NCBI GenBank assembly: GCA_001600175.1
Contig: BCJC01000008.1
Location: 2,781 to 66,780 of the forward strand
DNA length: 64,000 nucleotides
Direction of reading: 5' to 3'
From: Erythrobasidium yunnanense
Lineage: Eukaryota; Basidiomycota; Cystobasidiomycetes; Erythrobasidiales; Erythrobasidiaceae
Shown here: positions 40,259 through 53,215 of the stretch, in pieces
Position numbering within the stretch: the stretch's first letter is position 1
Layout: every line of letters begins with the position of its first letter
The notes under the pieces: model-generated
The model's database searches: none
What the model was told of the DNA's origin: nothing
Seen by the model: only the letters and a program-made list of their open reading frames with translations
Position numbers and translations under genes: made by a program

Positions 40259-42035
40259 ATGGTACATTGGCGTGAGCTATTCGACAGATCCCCTTCGCCA
40301 GAGAGCGACGACCAGAAGGACAAGAAACAGCAGCTCGCGCCGCAGCAGCAAGGATCGGCGGATGCGCTGAGAGGGATTGTAGCACATTCTGGACAGCCAG
40401 GAGCAGCTACGACAGGCGCTGGTATACATACATTGTAGTACATGGCCTTGCGAATCATGGCTGATACTACGCTGCAGGTATTCTGGGAGGCGCCCATCAG
40501 GCAGTCAAGGAAGCCAGCAAGCATGGATGGCTGCGCAAGTTTGTACCACAGATTGAAGAATACGCAGCTGAAGAAGAAGTACTGCTGGATCCATCACTTG
40601 GCCGTGCGACCGCGCTCTGACTTGTTCGCGTCCAGCTCGGTAACTATACCGTCATCAACCGTCAAACTGGAGAGAAAGCATGGGAACCTATGCCCATCTA
40701 GTTCGCAATATTCCGCATATCTATGTTATGACCGTGCTGATCTTGCAACTGGCAGCGTTCGTGTCGGAATGAGCTTGCTCTTCACCGGTCATGGAGACGA
40801 GGTACGTAGTCTTTGCTAGCTGGTGCACCCTTTGATCAATGCTGATCTAATTCCCTAGCTCCTCGGATATAGCTACATCAACAAGCTGCTATGTGAGCGC
40901 AGCCGTGGCATCAAAACAGGCGGGCATTTACGTGACTTGTCCAGACAAGCAGTCTGTCAAGCAAGGAAAAACCTTTGATCAAGAAGAGGGAGCTTTGGTG
41001 AGTCTTCTCCTCTCTTAGACGTTCAAAGCTGAAAAGCTCCGGTAGGAACATATCCAATCTTTCGTCAAGACGTACGAGCTCGAAAGCTCTCTCTCACAGC
41101 TTGCCGAACCCGATCTCAAAGCATACAAGACCTTCAACCAATTCTTCGCAAGAGCCTTGAAACCCGACGCTCGACCTCCTGCGAATCCACAAGATCCAAG
41201 CGTAGTCGTCTCGTCTGCAGATTGCAGATTGACTGTATTTGAAGATGTCACGACAGCAACGGAAATCTGGATCAAGGGCCGCGAGTTCACGATCCCACAC
41301 TTGCTGCATGACGATAATATCGCACAGAACCCTGCTTTTGCAAGCGGCTTCGCTTTAGCGATCTTTAGACTAGCTCCTCAAGTAATTTACTGCTCCCTAT
41401 CTGATAAAATCTTGCAATTTCGTCTCTGACATTCTTTCTCGCTGCGGCTAGGACTACCATCGATGGCACTCACCTCTGGCCGGGACCCTCGGTCCTGTAA
41501 ACAACGTAGATGGAAGTCTATTTACAGTTAATCCAATGGCCGTGAGAAATCCAGACGTTTCGGTCTTTTCAAAGAACAAAGTAGGGCATCTCAGAATTTT
41601 CCGAAAAGCTGGCTGACTCTCCCACACGCAGCGCGACATCCGAATACTAAGCGTTCCAAGCCTCAAACAAGGACAGGATCCTATCCCTATACCCGTGGTA
41701 GCAGTCGGTGCTATGCTTGTCGGCAGCATCGCCCACACCAGGGCTGAAGGCCAAACCGTCGCAAAAGGTGAAGAACTAGGTACGTGAAGCTTGGCCGCTG
41801 ATCTCAGCAATCACTAACATATTCTCATAGGCTACTTCGCGTATGGAGGTAAACACCGCATGCTTCTCACTATCGAGTTCAGCTGATCCTTTCATGACCT
41901 GCAGGATCAACCGTCATTCTCGTCTTCCCGAAGGACTTCATCAAGTTTGACGATGACCTCTTGGCCTCTTCGAAGCAAGCCCTCGAGACAGTCGTCAAAG
42001 TCGGCGAGCGAATCGGAATGCGACCAAACTACTGA
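40259..42035 (+). CDS. Phosphatidylserine decarboxylase proenzyme
   Basis: It converts phosphatidylserine to phosphatidylethanolamine. Family features are KTFNQFFARALKPDARP, VVVSSADCRLTVF, FRLAPQDYHRWHSP, VVAVGAMLVGSI and the self-cleavage motif in AYGGSTVILVFPK (GGST in place of the common LGST), where Ser becomes the pyruvoyl group. About nine exons; the frame needs a 59-base intron after EEYAAEEE. There is no obvious mitochondrial presequence or C2 domain, so it is nearer cytosolic or endomembrane PSDs than Psd1. The N-terminal 45 residues are Gln-rich and probably disordered. Confidence 0.88.
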
Positions 42036-42095
42036 AGATCGCAATATGGACACTGCTCGACTTCTATGTACACCTAAACACTGCACAAATGGCGA

Positions 42096-43890
42096 TTATA
42101 CCTTACTGTCATCTACTACTCCGTCTACCGGATCAGCTGACTTCGCAGCAGGTTTCTCTGCTTTTTTCGACTGATACTTCCGCCCGAATATGAACACTAC
42201 TCCGCACAGAACCATCACTCCGACTATTGCTGCTCCTACATAACCTGAATTGTCATTCATAGTAGCCCAGAACCTCCACCATCGACCAGAAAGCCCTGGA
42301 TCGTTTTCAGCTGCTTCCGAGCAAGCCGCACATTTCTCGAGTGCAAGCCTAGAAATTACATCAGCAAACCTTGTGCTGTTGATGATCTGTTGGGCTCTTA
42401 CCCCATGAATTGAATCTGCGTGCGAAATTGTCAGTCATACGGCCGATTGCAAGGAAATGATAGAGAAGACTTACGAGAGAAATAGCGAATGCTACAAATA
42501 TGCTAATGAGAGTAAGAACTACTGATAGATCCATATAGACTGCTAAGCGCTTCTGCTTGAGCCCGACAGGCAGAGTCGGCTTTGAATTGGCAACAGCCTC
42601 GGTCTGATCCGCCTTCTCCCCGTCCTTGCTCGCGTCGGTAGCATCGGTTTCCTTCTCCTCGTTCGCTAACGTTGAAGAAAGCACAGCTAGAGGCACTTCG
42701 GGCGCGGGCGTTGCCGGCGGCAGTTCGTCTCTCTTCCATATTCGCTTCCAGTGCTCTTCGCCGGGTTCAGGCATTGCGTATCCCCATAACATGATGACAG
42801 AGTCAATCTATACAAGGCTCAGTACTTCCCCCCAACTCATTAAACAAGTCTACCTACCGAGTCCACCAAGCTCATCCCTGCTGTGAACAAGGCTGGCAAG
42901 ATCAGGATTTCGCTGCTGGCTATACCTCCAGCTTCCGGCCTCGTAGCAAGTGCTGAGATGCCCAGAAGCGATATCTCGCTGGCAGTATCGAAGCCAAAGC
43001 CGAAAAGGATGCCGATTGGGTAGAGCTATTGATCTCGTCAGCGCCTAGCCGCCAGCCGATCTCGCAGGACGACGTACCTTCCATGGTCTGTCTATGAGAC
43101 GTAAAAGCGGTCTGACAGCTCTTGCGATGAAGCCGAACGCAGGTCGAGGCTCAGAAGGCTCGTATTCTCCTCGCTGTGCTTTCATCAGCTGACTGTGTGA
43201 GAATCCTGTAGTCAGAAGACGCACTATCACCCTCCTGCGCTCTTTCAGGACGCGATGTAGGACGAAAGAATTGATGATAGCGAGGATGAGGAGGAAAGAA
43301 GAAGATACGGATACGCCAATATATCCTCCCACGCTTGAAACTCCTGTGAGATGATCAGCGACACCAACGCTGATAGCTATGGCGAGAGTGACTGTAATAA
43401 CGATAGTCGAGTGACCGAGAGAGAAGAAGAGTCCACAAGTCATCGGTCTTCTTCCTCGAGCTACCAATTGTCGCGTCGCATTATCTATTGCACTGATGTG
43501 GTCCGCGTCTGAAGATAATGTTGCTTCTTAGCTGGTTTCCACTTTCATCATCGACACGGAATTACCCAAAGCATGTCGGAGTCCTAGAGTCCAAGCGACC
43601 GTACATAATGCTAGTACCTACAAGCCACATGTAAGCTATACGAAGTAGAAGACGCGCAAGAAGCCCACTCTTCGTTTGCGCTGATCAGGCGCGAAAAGAG
43701 CTATCGCGGCGATCCAAGTGACAAGATTTATGAACGCAAGACAGGTGAGAATTATGTAGCTTTTCCCGACGAGAGTGAGCTTTCGAGAGGGTAGACGTAG
43801 TTTGACCATCCAAGTATGCGAGAAAGCCTGCTTGAAGCGCAGATCTTTCGGCAATGATAAGCGAAAGAGGGGCGATAGCAAGATTTTCAT
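42096..43890 (-). CDS. NicO/HoxN-type nickel-cobalt transporter
   Basis: The metal-binding signature RHALDADHISAIDN (HX4DH) lies in the second membrane segment. Further family stretches are TCGLFFSLGHSTIV, PIGILFGFGFDTASEISLL and ILPALFTAGMSLVDSID. About eight membrane segments with a long charged loop (residues about 290-345). It resembles fission-yeast Nic1 and bacterial HoxN and would supply Ni2+ for urease. The first in-frame ATG (43890) overlaps the stop codon of the upstream eIF2D gene as ATGA; the next (43809) would leave under 80 bases between the genes. The converging PSD gene ends only 60 bases away. Confidence 0.87.
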
Positions 43891-45752
43891 TTATGTACAA
43901 CTATCGACTGCTTAGGAATGCCATAGTGCTCTATCAACTCTTTGGTACATATCGGTACTTGATTGCCTTGCACTACTACTTCATGGAGCGGCTTTTTGGC
44001 CGTCGATTGCTGCAATTCGTTGGTCGTAGACGAGCTTGCGCACTTGACCTGCATCTCCTCTGCGAAGCGTTGAGGAGAGATCAAGAATGTTTCCAGCCCC
44101 TCTATGATAGTGACCAGCTTTTTTCCCTGACGTTTCTTGACCGAGATATCGATAGAGCTGGCAATGCCCTTGTGTAAGTGCTCTTCTTCCTGTCCGCCTT
44201 CCCGTACTGTGACTTTGTGCCAAGCTTGCATGTTATTTAACAGTCGCTCGGCAACTTGCGAACGAGACATAAAATCCAGCTGTTCGCCTTTCTTCAGGAC
44301 GCCGCTCGATAGTACTTCGTCTAACGAGATGTAAGATTGGTCATGAGGATTGACAAGCGAGTGCTTGACTATGTAGTCGTTGATAGCAGTCCTGATCTCC
44401 GTCGGTAAAATATAGACGTCCTTACTTCGTTGGCCTATCAGTCTTGAAGCTTTTTGCAGGTCTGGGCTGACTTACGCAAATCCGAGAGCATTGCACAGGT
44501 TAGCTGACTGTCCATGCGGCTTATACAGCTGAATGACAGAAACGCTGCGTTGCGAAGATTTGGCCTGGCTCTGCTCGTTCCGCTCTTCTTTCTTGCGCTC
44601 CTGTCGCTGGAGATCGACAACTGTCTTGTACGCCTTGAAATCCTTGAGACTATCAACATCAAGTAAGCACAAATCTCCAAATAAGGGTCACTACTCACAG
44701 CGGGTGTTGAGCATTCACAGCCGTAATGGACAGATCGCCATTCTTCGATTCCTTCGCAGATATCAAGCCATCCTTCTTTGCTTGTTTCAGAAACGCACTG
44801 GCATTCTTGAAGCTACTTTTACGTATCGAAACCTCGTGGCTGGCTGCGGCTGCCCGTCGAGAGGGCAGAATGTACGTGTCGAAGAGCTTGGAGGAAGTGA
44901 TCGGAAGTCCCTGGCTGTCTTTGCCAAGTTTCTGGCTGATTGCGTAGAGTAGCGCGTCTTGTAGGAGAGAGTCAACGTCTTCTTGAGATAGGGTAATATC
45001 TTCACCTGCAGGCGCGTCTACGGATAGCCGGGAGATTGAGGTCGCGATATCCTCTGGTGCTGTTTCAGACGCAGCATCTGGCACAGCTTCCTTCTTAAGC
45101 TGCGGTTCTACTGCTTTCTTGCTACCTAGGCTCCAGAGTGTATCGCCTTCTACGTGCAGGATTTCGACAGCTTTGCCGGTACTGGCTCTTTTGATGCTCG
45201 TCGAAGGTCCAGAGAGCAATCCGATAGCTCGTATAGCTCCAGGAATGCTCAGGGTGCCTATAGCGACGATACTGTCTTTTGGCGCATCATCGGGAAGTCC
45301 TTGAAGCGATGCCTTGGATATGCCAGGGATCATGAGATCTGCACCGCCAAGTAGCTTCTCGAGTACCATATCAGTCGTAACAAGGTAGGGCAGCTTCGAA
45401 AGATCAGGTAGGCGCGCGAGCATGTAGACTGCGAAAGGCAATCAGCTTGACTCCTGTCTCTTTCGCAAGCCCACCTACTCGACGGAATGAAGAGACCTGA
45501 GTCGCCCTTTCCTAGCCTGAAGAGTAAAGGCTCGTTGTCTTCTGGCGCCGAGAACAACGTAAAGGCTTCGCCAGCGGAGGTCGTTCCCTTCGCTTGTCGT
45601 AATCCTTCTGGCAGTACAGACTTGACATCTTCAGTGGAGACATGAAGGCTTTCAGCGATTTCTTGCGCCAAAGCACGCCGTGCGCTGGACTTGATGGGAC
45701 TTTGCGACGAAAGACTGGGCGTCTTTCGGAACATCGAGAAGAGCGAACCCAA
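43887..45752 (-). CDS. Translation factor eIF2D (ligatin/TMA64)
   Basis: A non-canonical initiation and ribosome-recycling factor. It starts MFRKTPSL a few residues into the frame, as in eIF2D; the ATG at 45752 or 45734 could be used. The PUA domain is seen around DLMIPGISKASL and GKAVEILHVEGDTLWSLG, a helical SWIB-like part around YISLDEVLSSGVLKKGEQLDF, and a C-terminal SUI1/eIF1 domain around VKKRQGKKLVTIIEGLETF with EVVVQGNQ and the end YGIPKQSIVVHK. Several introns. The stop overlaps the start of NicO by four bases on the same strand. Confidence 0.88.
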
Positions 45753-45921
45753 GATCCGTACGCTGGGTAGCAGCTAGATCAGTCTCACAGATGCGAACAA
45801 CTTTCGGTCAGCGTATGACAAAGCTTCGAATGGCCAAATAAAGCTGCCCCAGCGACAGATCTTTGACCGCTTCACCCCTCTGCTTTCTTCGCGGTTCTAG
45901 CATCACGAAAGGCTACCTGAC

Positions 45922-48387
45922 ATGGCTGAAACATCTGAACAGCTACACAACGAGACAGACGCTGAGCGCGAAGAGAAGCGCCGCAAGAAACGACACTGTA
46001 TGCGATGTCGCGGCTTCTCCAATCCCGCAGGATCAGATCTGACACTCCCGCTGGCGAAACAGATGGCGACTCCTGTACCTCATGTAGACACGGCAAGAGA
46101 AGATGCGAGGGTGGTCATGCGAACCAAGCTTGCTCCTATTGCATTAAGACTGGGAAGTTCTGCAGCTTAGCAAGCGAGACAACGTAGGTAGAGCGAGCAC
46201 ATAGGATGGCGGATCTGATACGAGTGAACTAGGACACTAACAACGAATACGGTCGAAGCCATGATGGGCGCTCCACGTTCGTCGCCGCGCCCTTCTTCTA
46301 CCACTCCTCGTGCAGCACCCGCAACTGCTTCAGCCAGCAAGGGAAAGGCTCCTGATCCAGCACCATATCTGGAGCACATACACACTGACATGGAGGATCG
46401 CATGCCCAAGCTCCTTTTCAGCTTGGGACTAGATGGCCGGCTCGAGCATTTCGGCGAAAGCTCGCATCTGCATCAGCCATTATTGGAGAAGATAGCTCCT
46501 AGGCCTGTTCTTCCACTATCCGCAGTTACGCCGTCCCTAGACCGTAGATTTGACGTCCTGGCGCACGCAGCTGTATGCGCCCTAGAAGAAGGAATCTCCA
46601 TCACCCCGACGGAAAGCACACTGCTCATCGACACGTTCTTCTGCTGGCAGGTCCCTCAGGTACGCTTCACTCCATACAAACTAGAATTATTGCTTATATA
46701 GCCTACAGTTCTCGACAGTCCAGCGCCATCTCTTTATGCGCGACATGGCTTTAGGCGGCAAATACTACAACAAGCTACTTCTCTTTACCATTTATGCACA
46801 AGCTTCTCGGCACGTACCTTCGCTGAGGAATAGAGCCGAACTGTTTGAGGCTAGTCATCTCATCCGCTAGCTTCGGAGCAGGGCTAACGAGAATTACAGA
46901 GCGAAGCACGTCAGCTCATAGGACAGCACATCCATCAAAACGATTATCCAACTATACAAGCTCTCCTGTAAGCCTCAACGTAATGCAATCGCTGCGTTGA
47001 CTAACGACTATGATAGCTCGTTTGGCGGCCGCGATTGTGCCCTGGGTAGATGGTCGTCGGGCTGGGTCTACATTGGAATAGCAATCAGGATGGTACAAGA
47101 TCGCGGGCTGCATATGCGAATCTCGGCGAAAGAGCCAGAAGAGAGGAACACTCAGGTGCAGCTCGTCTGGTCGGCTTATGTGTAAGTCATTCAGCTGTTC
47201 TAGGCTCAGCATGCTGACTCGCTTGCCAGATGGGACAAAGCCGTTTCTGTCTGGTTGGGGCGCATGCCCATGCTGTCGATATGTCCGACCATTCCATGCC
47301 CACCCAGTACGCACTTTCATACGCTCCATACGCCGCTTGAATTGACGTTCTGTAGTTGATGCGCAATGCGATGCGGAACTCTGGCATCCCGTTTCCGAGG
47401 CGCCGGTCCTATCGTACTATACCCCTCAGCCAAATCGTCAAACAGAGTGCTTTCAATACTCATGTAAACTATGGTTTCTCGTCGACGAGACCTACCGCCA
47501 GCTTTATTCTGGCGTTGCCGATCGCGTCCTCGCGTCCAAGTCCTACCTACCTCGGGCTCGACAAGCTCTTGATGCATTCTGGGAGACTATACCAGGTCAC
47601 CTCTCAATGGAAACTGGAATGATGCTTTGCTCGGGTCCCCCGCCGCATATTTTGACCATGAAGTGAGTATAATCCAGTCTCAATCGGTGCTTACTGACGA
47701 GCTTGGCAGTGCGATGTTACGTGCTGCTTGGATTCTGCTTTATAGGCCCTTTTTCAAGCAGCAGCCAGACTGGAAAGTTCTAGACGCCGTGGGCATCTGC
47801 TTGCAACGAGCCGAGGAGATCCGCTACTTGCTTTTAATACACGAGCGAAGTCAGTCAATTCTACCTTTGCCACACCCAAAGACTGATTGTCAATTCTTCC
47901 AGCCTTCGCCCTACAAAATGTGACATACTTGCTGTCCTATGCAGCCTTTGTCGGAGCCACGGTCTTCGTTCTCCAATTGCAAGAAGCGGCTGCAGTAGAC
48001 AGGCTTGTCATCATCGATAAGCTGAATATCTTCAAGCGAGCTCTATCATCAGGAGCGCGTCATACACCCAGTATCGCTCAGTCTTTGGCTCTCATTGAGT
48101 CTCGCGCTACTTTAGCAGCTGAGCAAGCAGTAGCTGCTGGATATACAACTGTTACTGAAGAGGGCATATGTGGCACGAATACCATATTAGACAATGCTTA
48201 TCTCCCGCTTCGTGGCCCGGGCGGAAGTGCACCACCCCCTGGTCCGGCAGCAGGGCCTATCAGCGAGCATGATCCTGCCACATTCGGACAGCTGGACTTT
48301 CAGGACTGGATGGCCGCGTCGTGGAATCATGCTGGCTTTGATTTCCTCGATGAGCTTGCACCCAATTGGCAGCCAAATTCCTCATAA
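45922..48387 (+). CDS. Zn2Cys6 fungal transcription factor
   Basis: After a basic stretch (EEKRRKKRH) an intron joins to a zinc cluster reading CTSCRHGKRRC and CSYCIKTGKFC, the C6 arrangement of Gal4-type DNA-binding domains. A Ser/Pro linker follows, then a fungal-specific regulatory middle domain with DTFFCWQVP, HLFMRDMALGGKYYN and the landmark GWVYIGIAIRMVQDRGLH. The end is acidic and aromatic (DFQDWMAASWNHAGFDFLDEL), a likely activation region. About eight exons. The target pathway is unknown. Similar proteins often regulate metabolism genes, but no cluster is evident nearby. Confidence 0.85.
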
Positions 48388-48755
48388 TCACGCCAGATTC
48401 GATGGCATTTAAGTCGATCCCGTCTTCCTCTAGATTTACTGTCGATCACTGTGCGCCAATAATTGGCCGATGTGATAGCCAGACTATCGACTGACCCGAT
48501 AGGGGGCTGGCTCACTGCATCCTCCCTGATAGTCTGCCCATGCACCTGTCCGATAGATGGTGCCGATATGGCCACTTGCGCACAGTGGATGTAGTCTCGT
48601 TCAATACCCAGTAGCAGTATCAGGATGATGTAAACGTACAAAAGTTCCTGAAGTTCCTGTTGCTTCCCCGCCAAACCCTGCAAAGTGCAAAGCAAAGCAT
48701 CCGCGTTGCACTTCACGTCACACAACAAAACGAAACACTGCTTTATCCTTGCGAA
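48388..48755. promoter_or_regulatory. Intergenic region upstream of MnSOD
   Basis: 368 bases without a gene; the presumed SOD2 promoter. No specific stress element was identified. Confidence 0.35.
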
Positions 48756-49652
48756 ATGATTGCCTCAAGAGTTACCCGACCATCCGCTCGCTTCCTGAGC
48801 CAGGCTTCTGCAGCCAAGAGCGTTCGCAGCAAGCATACTCTGCCAGAACTCGGCTATGGCTACACTGATCTCGAGCCTGCTATCTCTGGCGAGATCATGG
48901 AGCTTCACCACTCGAAGCACCACCAGACCTACGTCAACGGCTTGAATGCAGCGGAAGACGGCATGAAGCAAGCTGTAGAGAACAAGGACGTCAAGAAGGC
49001 TATTGAGCTTCAGGCTGCTATGAAGTTCAACGGAGGAGGTGCGGAAAGCGAATCTTTGCTGCAGGTTTCAAGGCTGACTTAGGTCGGCAGGCCATATTAA
49101 TCATACCCTCTTCTGGGGCAACCTGGCACCTGAGAAGAGCGGAGGTGGAAAGTTGAACGATGGCAAACTCGACGAGCTTATCTCGCGGGACTTCGGCTCC
49201 CTAGACGAGCTTAAGAAGCGCATGAATGCAGCGGCCGCTGGCATCCAGGGATCTGGTTGGGCATGGCTAGTGCGTAATCATGTCTTTGCACATTGAACCT
49301 CCGCGCTGACATGTCTCTGTGACAGGGTGTCGACCCGGTCACGAAGAGACTCAGCATTGCGACAACCGCAAACCAGGATCCCCTGCTCGCGCTTTCTCCG
49401 CTTATCGGTATCGATATGTGGGAGGTATGCTAAGCGTGTTAGCCAACCTAAGTTCGGGCTGACTAGATGCGGACTGTTCCAGCACGCGTTCTACCTGCAA
49501 CACCAGAATCGCAAGCCCGATTACTTGGCCGTGAGCGTCTGTCTTTCGTAACGAGACCGGTGTCATCAGCTGATGAATCCGTATCCCGCTAGAACATCTG
49601 GAAAGTCATCAACTTCGATACCGCAAATGAGCGCCTTACCAAAGTACTTTAG
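48756..49652 (+). CDS. SOD2: Mitochondrial manganese superoxide dismutase
   Basis: Converts superoxide to hydrogen peroxide in the matrix. The N-terminal 25 residues (Arg, Ser, Ala) form a presequence. Then come KHTLPELGY and the metal ligands in [21 protein letters not shown] and [20 protein letters not shown] and [16 protein letters not shown] are typical of the Mn type. Five short introns are inferred; phases close at GGG/HINH. Total length is about 220 residues, normal for the family. Confidence 0.94.
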
Positions 49653-50017
49653 GGTCGCATCAGCTCGAGCTGCCTTCAAAGTGTAGTAAAAGATATTAGA
49701 AAGATGATCAATGTAACTTATCCGCTATGCAGCGCTGGAAGCGATCTTTCGTGCAACCTATGGCCTGAAGCCTGATCCCTGATGGCATAATTGCGCGTCT
49801 ACATTGACATTACGACTACATTGCTTTCTCGAGCCTCGCAAAAACAGTTATCGCGAGCCTGATGAAAGCAACCGTTGACGATTGTTCCTATATTGCCGAC
49901 CGACTCCTCACCCGCATCTGAACGACAAGCTAGAGTATCTGAGCGTGCCTCTACAGGCTGATAGTAGGAAGGCGAAGGAGTAACAGAGGGCGCCTGCAAC
50001 GCAAAAGAAGACGGAAG
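49653..50017. promoter_or_regulatory. Intergenic region upstream of the Na+/H+ exchanger
   Basis: 365 bases with no gene recognised; it may include 5' UTR or an additional first exon of the exchanger, whose start is uncertain. Confidence 0.35.
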
Positions 50018-53000
50018 ATGCCTGATGTCGGCGACGATATCGATGAGGGCGCTCCTCTTGCGCCGATAATCCCGCTGGATCCAGAGATAGAGGTACCCTG
50101 AAGAGCAGATCTTGGTCCTTTTGAGCTTCGCTGATCCAGACATTTGCAGGAACTATGGTCTTCACGAGCGCGTACGGGCAATCCCTGAAGTTCTGAAGTC
50201 GCAGCGTTACAAGACAGCTGACTTATTCGCCATACGTACTGCGAACGATGCTCAACAGTCCTCCTTGTACTCTGCCTGCTTATCCTGTCCTTCTGGGTGT
50301 CATACTACCTCAAAGTGCGACGCATCAAGAGTGTCCATGAAACTATCGTGGTACGTTCGCATCTGTCACGTTAGGTCACCAGCTTTGCTAAAGTCGACCC
50401 TGCAGGCCTTGGTCGCTGGCGGCTTCGTTGGTCTCGTCGTGCGACTTGCTCCTGGAACCGTTGTGCAAGGCATGATCTCCTTCAGTAGGTCTACAAGCAT
50501 GCAGCAATGAGTTTCTATTAATAAGTCCTATCTGGGCAGAAAACACCATCCTCCTTAACGTCCTTCTTCCGCCTATCATCCTCAATTCAGGTTTCGAGTT
50601 GAAACAGGCCAACTTCTTTCGCAATTTTGGCGTCATCTTGACCTTCGCGTTCGCTGGTACCTTCATCTCCGCTATCGTTCTAGGGTGAGCCGGACCTACC
50701 TGCGCATCACGGCCGCATCCAGTGCTGAAAAGGCTACCCAGCGTACTTGTCTACATCTGGGCTCTTCTCGGTCTAGAAGGCTTGTCACTAGGCATCGTAG
50801 AATGCCTGATCTTTGGCTCGACCCTCTCAGCTACAGATCCTGTGACAATCGTATGCTTCAGCTATACATACCGAAATCCAGCTAACTCTCCGCTTCGTAG
50901 CTTGCTATATTCAACCAGCTTAAGGTCGACCCGAAGCTCTATAGCATCATCTTCGGAGAGAGTATACTAAACGATGCAGTCGCCATCGTCATGTTCGAGT
51001 AAGCCAGCCCTTAGCAAGGTCCGGGAGACCCATTGCTGACAATGTTTGCAGAACACTTTCTCAATTCCACGGAGAAACAGTGCATATACTCTCCTTCTTT
51101 CATGGTGTCGGTATCTTCTTGCTCATCTTCCTTACATCCATGGCATTGGGAGTCGTCTTCGGTCTGGGCTGCTCTCTAATGCTCAAGCACTCGAGGCTGA
51201 ACGAATATCCGGAAATCGAGTCATGCCTCATTATCCTCATAGCATACACAAGCTACTTCTTCAGCAACGGCCTGACTATGAGCGGTGAGCGGGTTTATCA
51301 GTCTTCTGCATTCAGACGCTGAGTCGGCGCATAGGAATCGTATCACTGCTATTCTGCGGTATCACGCTCAAACACTATGCATATCATAACATGTCGAGAC
51401 GGTCACAGAAGTCGACCAAGTACATGTTCGCAAGCTTGGCCCAACTCTGCGAGAATTTCATCTTTATCTACCTTGGACTCAGTTTGTTCACTCAAACAGA
51501 CTTGGTCTATAAGCCACTCTTCATCTTCATCACCGCGGTAAGCTGAACATTAAACGATGGATACAATTCTCGTGCTGATTAGCTTACTTGTGCGATCCAG
51601 CTGGCTGTAGTAGCTGCTCGCTGGGCTGCCGTCTTTCCTATCGCAAAATTGGTCAACGTCGTCTTCCGTGCTCGAGGCCAGCGAGGCGAGGAACTGCCTC
51701 AATCGTACCAAGTGATGATGTTCTGGGCAGGTCTGCGTGGAGCCGTCGGTGTAGCACTTGCGGCTGGTATCAAGGGACACAATGCCAAATCTTTGAGAAC
51801 CACAGTACTTGTCACGGTTGTGATCACGCTCGTAATCTTCGGAGGAACAGTCAGCAAGATGATCGAGATTGTCGGTATCCGCACAGGTGTGGTAGAGGAC
51901 GACGATGATAGCTCGGATGAGGAGGGCCCGATGAGTCTACCTAGACCAGGTAAGCAGATTTACTTGACATGACGTCCGTGCAGCTTCTGACCTGATTAGC
52001 AGGAGAGTCAATCTATCGAGATTATGGCAACTCCTCTGTACACTCGTTGCATAATGGCAAGCGCTATAGCCCGACCAGTCCACACCGCGCTGGCGGACAT
52101 GATGCTATAGACTCGGACGACGACGATCCCGAAGTTTTGCCCAGCGCATCGAGCGCTTCTTTCGGCGAAGAAGATGTCAATGCAGATGGCGCTGTCTGGC
52201 GTGATGGACAATGGTTCAACGTGCTGGATGAGCGTTACCTCTTACCGGTCTTCAGCAATGCGACGGCTTCTCGGCGGCAGGCGAGCCGCAAAGCACAAAG
52301 GTCTACAGCAAGACTAGGACACTATGCGGATCAGAATGAGCCAGACAGTCCAGAACGAGATCTCACCACTATTCCGCCAGGGACAAGATCACCTTGGGAG
52401 AGTGGCTCTGGCAGCGTAGGCAATAACGGTGATGTAGCCAATGCTGGACAAAATGGATCCGGATCAGGCAGAGGGTTGGTGCAGCATCGTCAAACTCCGT
52501 CTCTCTCCGCCGCCGTCTCATCCTTGTTCTCCTCCATAGTTTCTTCTGAGGAGACTGTATCTCCCGGTCTGAGTAGCGCACCAGCTGCCGTCGAGTCATC
52601 CTTCACACAAACCGGGCAAACGGAGCTTCGAAATAGACCTGGCTACCGCGCTCCTCCGTCAAGTTCGTTCTTCCCCCCTCCCAACTCTCGGGATCGCGCC
52701 TCTCCTACTCGATCGACTGCCTTCTCCTCTTTCGTCTATCCTAAACGCAAAGATAGTAGCGATGGAAGGTTACCCTTCTCCCCGATTGTGGAAAATTTCG
52801 CAGAATGGGATGAAGCGCCTCTAGCTGGGTCTCGCGAAAGTCTTTCCGGCGCGACCAGTGCTACATCGGCTACTCCGAATGCAGCACTACAATCGGATGC
52901 TGCCCGTCAATTACAACCTTCACCGAATGCACTTTCACTAGTACGCGCAGACTCGGCTGGTGCTGTGCAGAGGCGGCAGTCTGCACCTCAGCAACAAGAT

Positions 53001-53084
53001 ACAAACACCACAAGGCACAGGAATAGCTTGTCGTTAGGGGAGAACAACAGGAATACTAGGCATCAAAGTACGCAAGGGCTATGA
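50018..53084 (+). CDS. NHX1: Endosomal/vacuolar Na+(K+)/H+ exchanger, NHX1-like
   Basis: A CPA1-family antiporter with about twelve membrane segments. Signature stretches are [17 protein letters not shown] (amiloride region), [19 protein letters not shown], the transport-site [37 protein letters not shown] and [16 protein letters not shown]. The pattern matches yeast Nhx1 and animal NHE6/7/9. About nine exons; the start is uncertain (ATG at 50018 used). The cytosolic tail of roughly 370 residues is Ser/Asn/Asp-rich and contains a conserved-looking [15 protein letters not shown] segment found in fungal Nhx1 tails. Confidence 0.9.
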
Positions 53085-53215
53085 CAGCAACGAATAAACT
53101 AGATGGATAGATACTTTGTTGCGATTAGCAGTACAGTACTTGTTGTGACAGTATGCAGACAATTGGTGCCAGCATTATATGCATTCGCTGACCTCGTGGA
53201 TAGGCTTGCCTTCTT

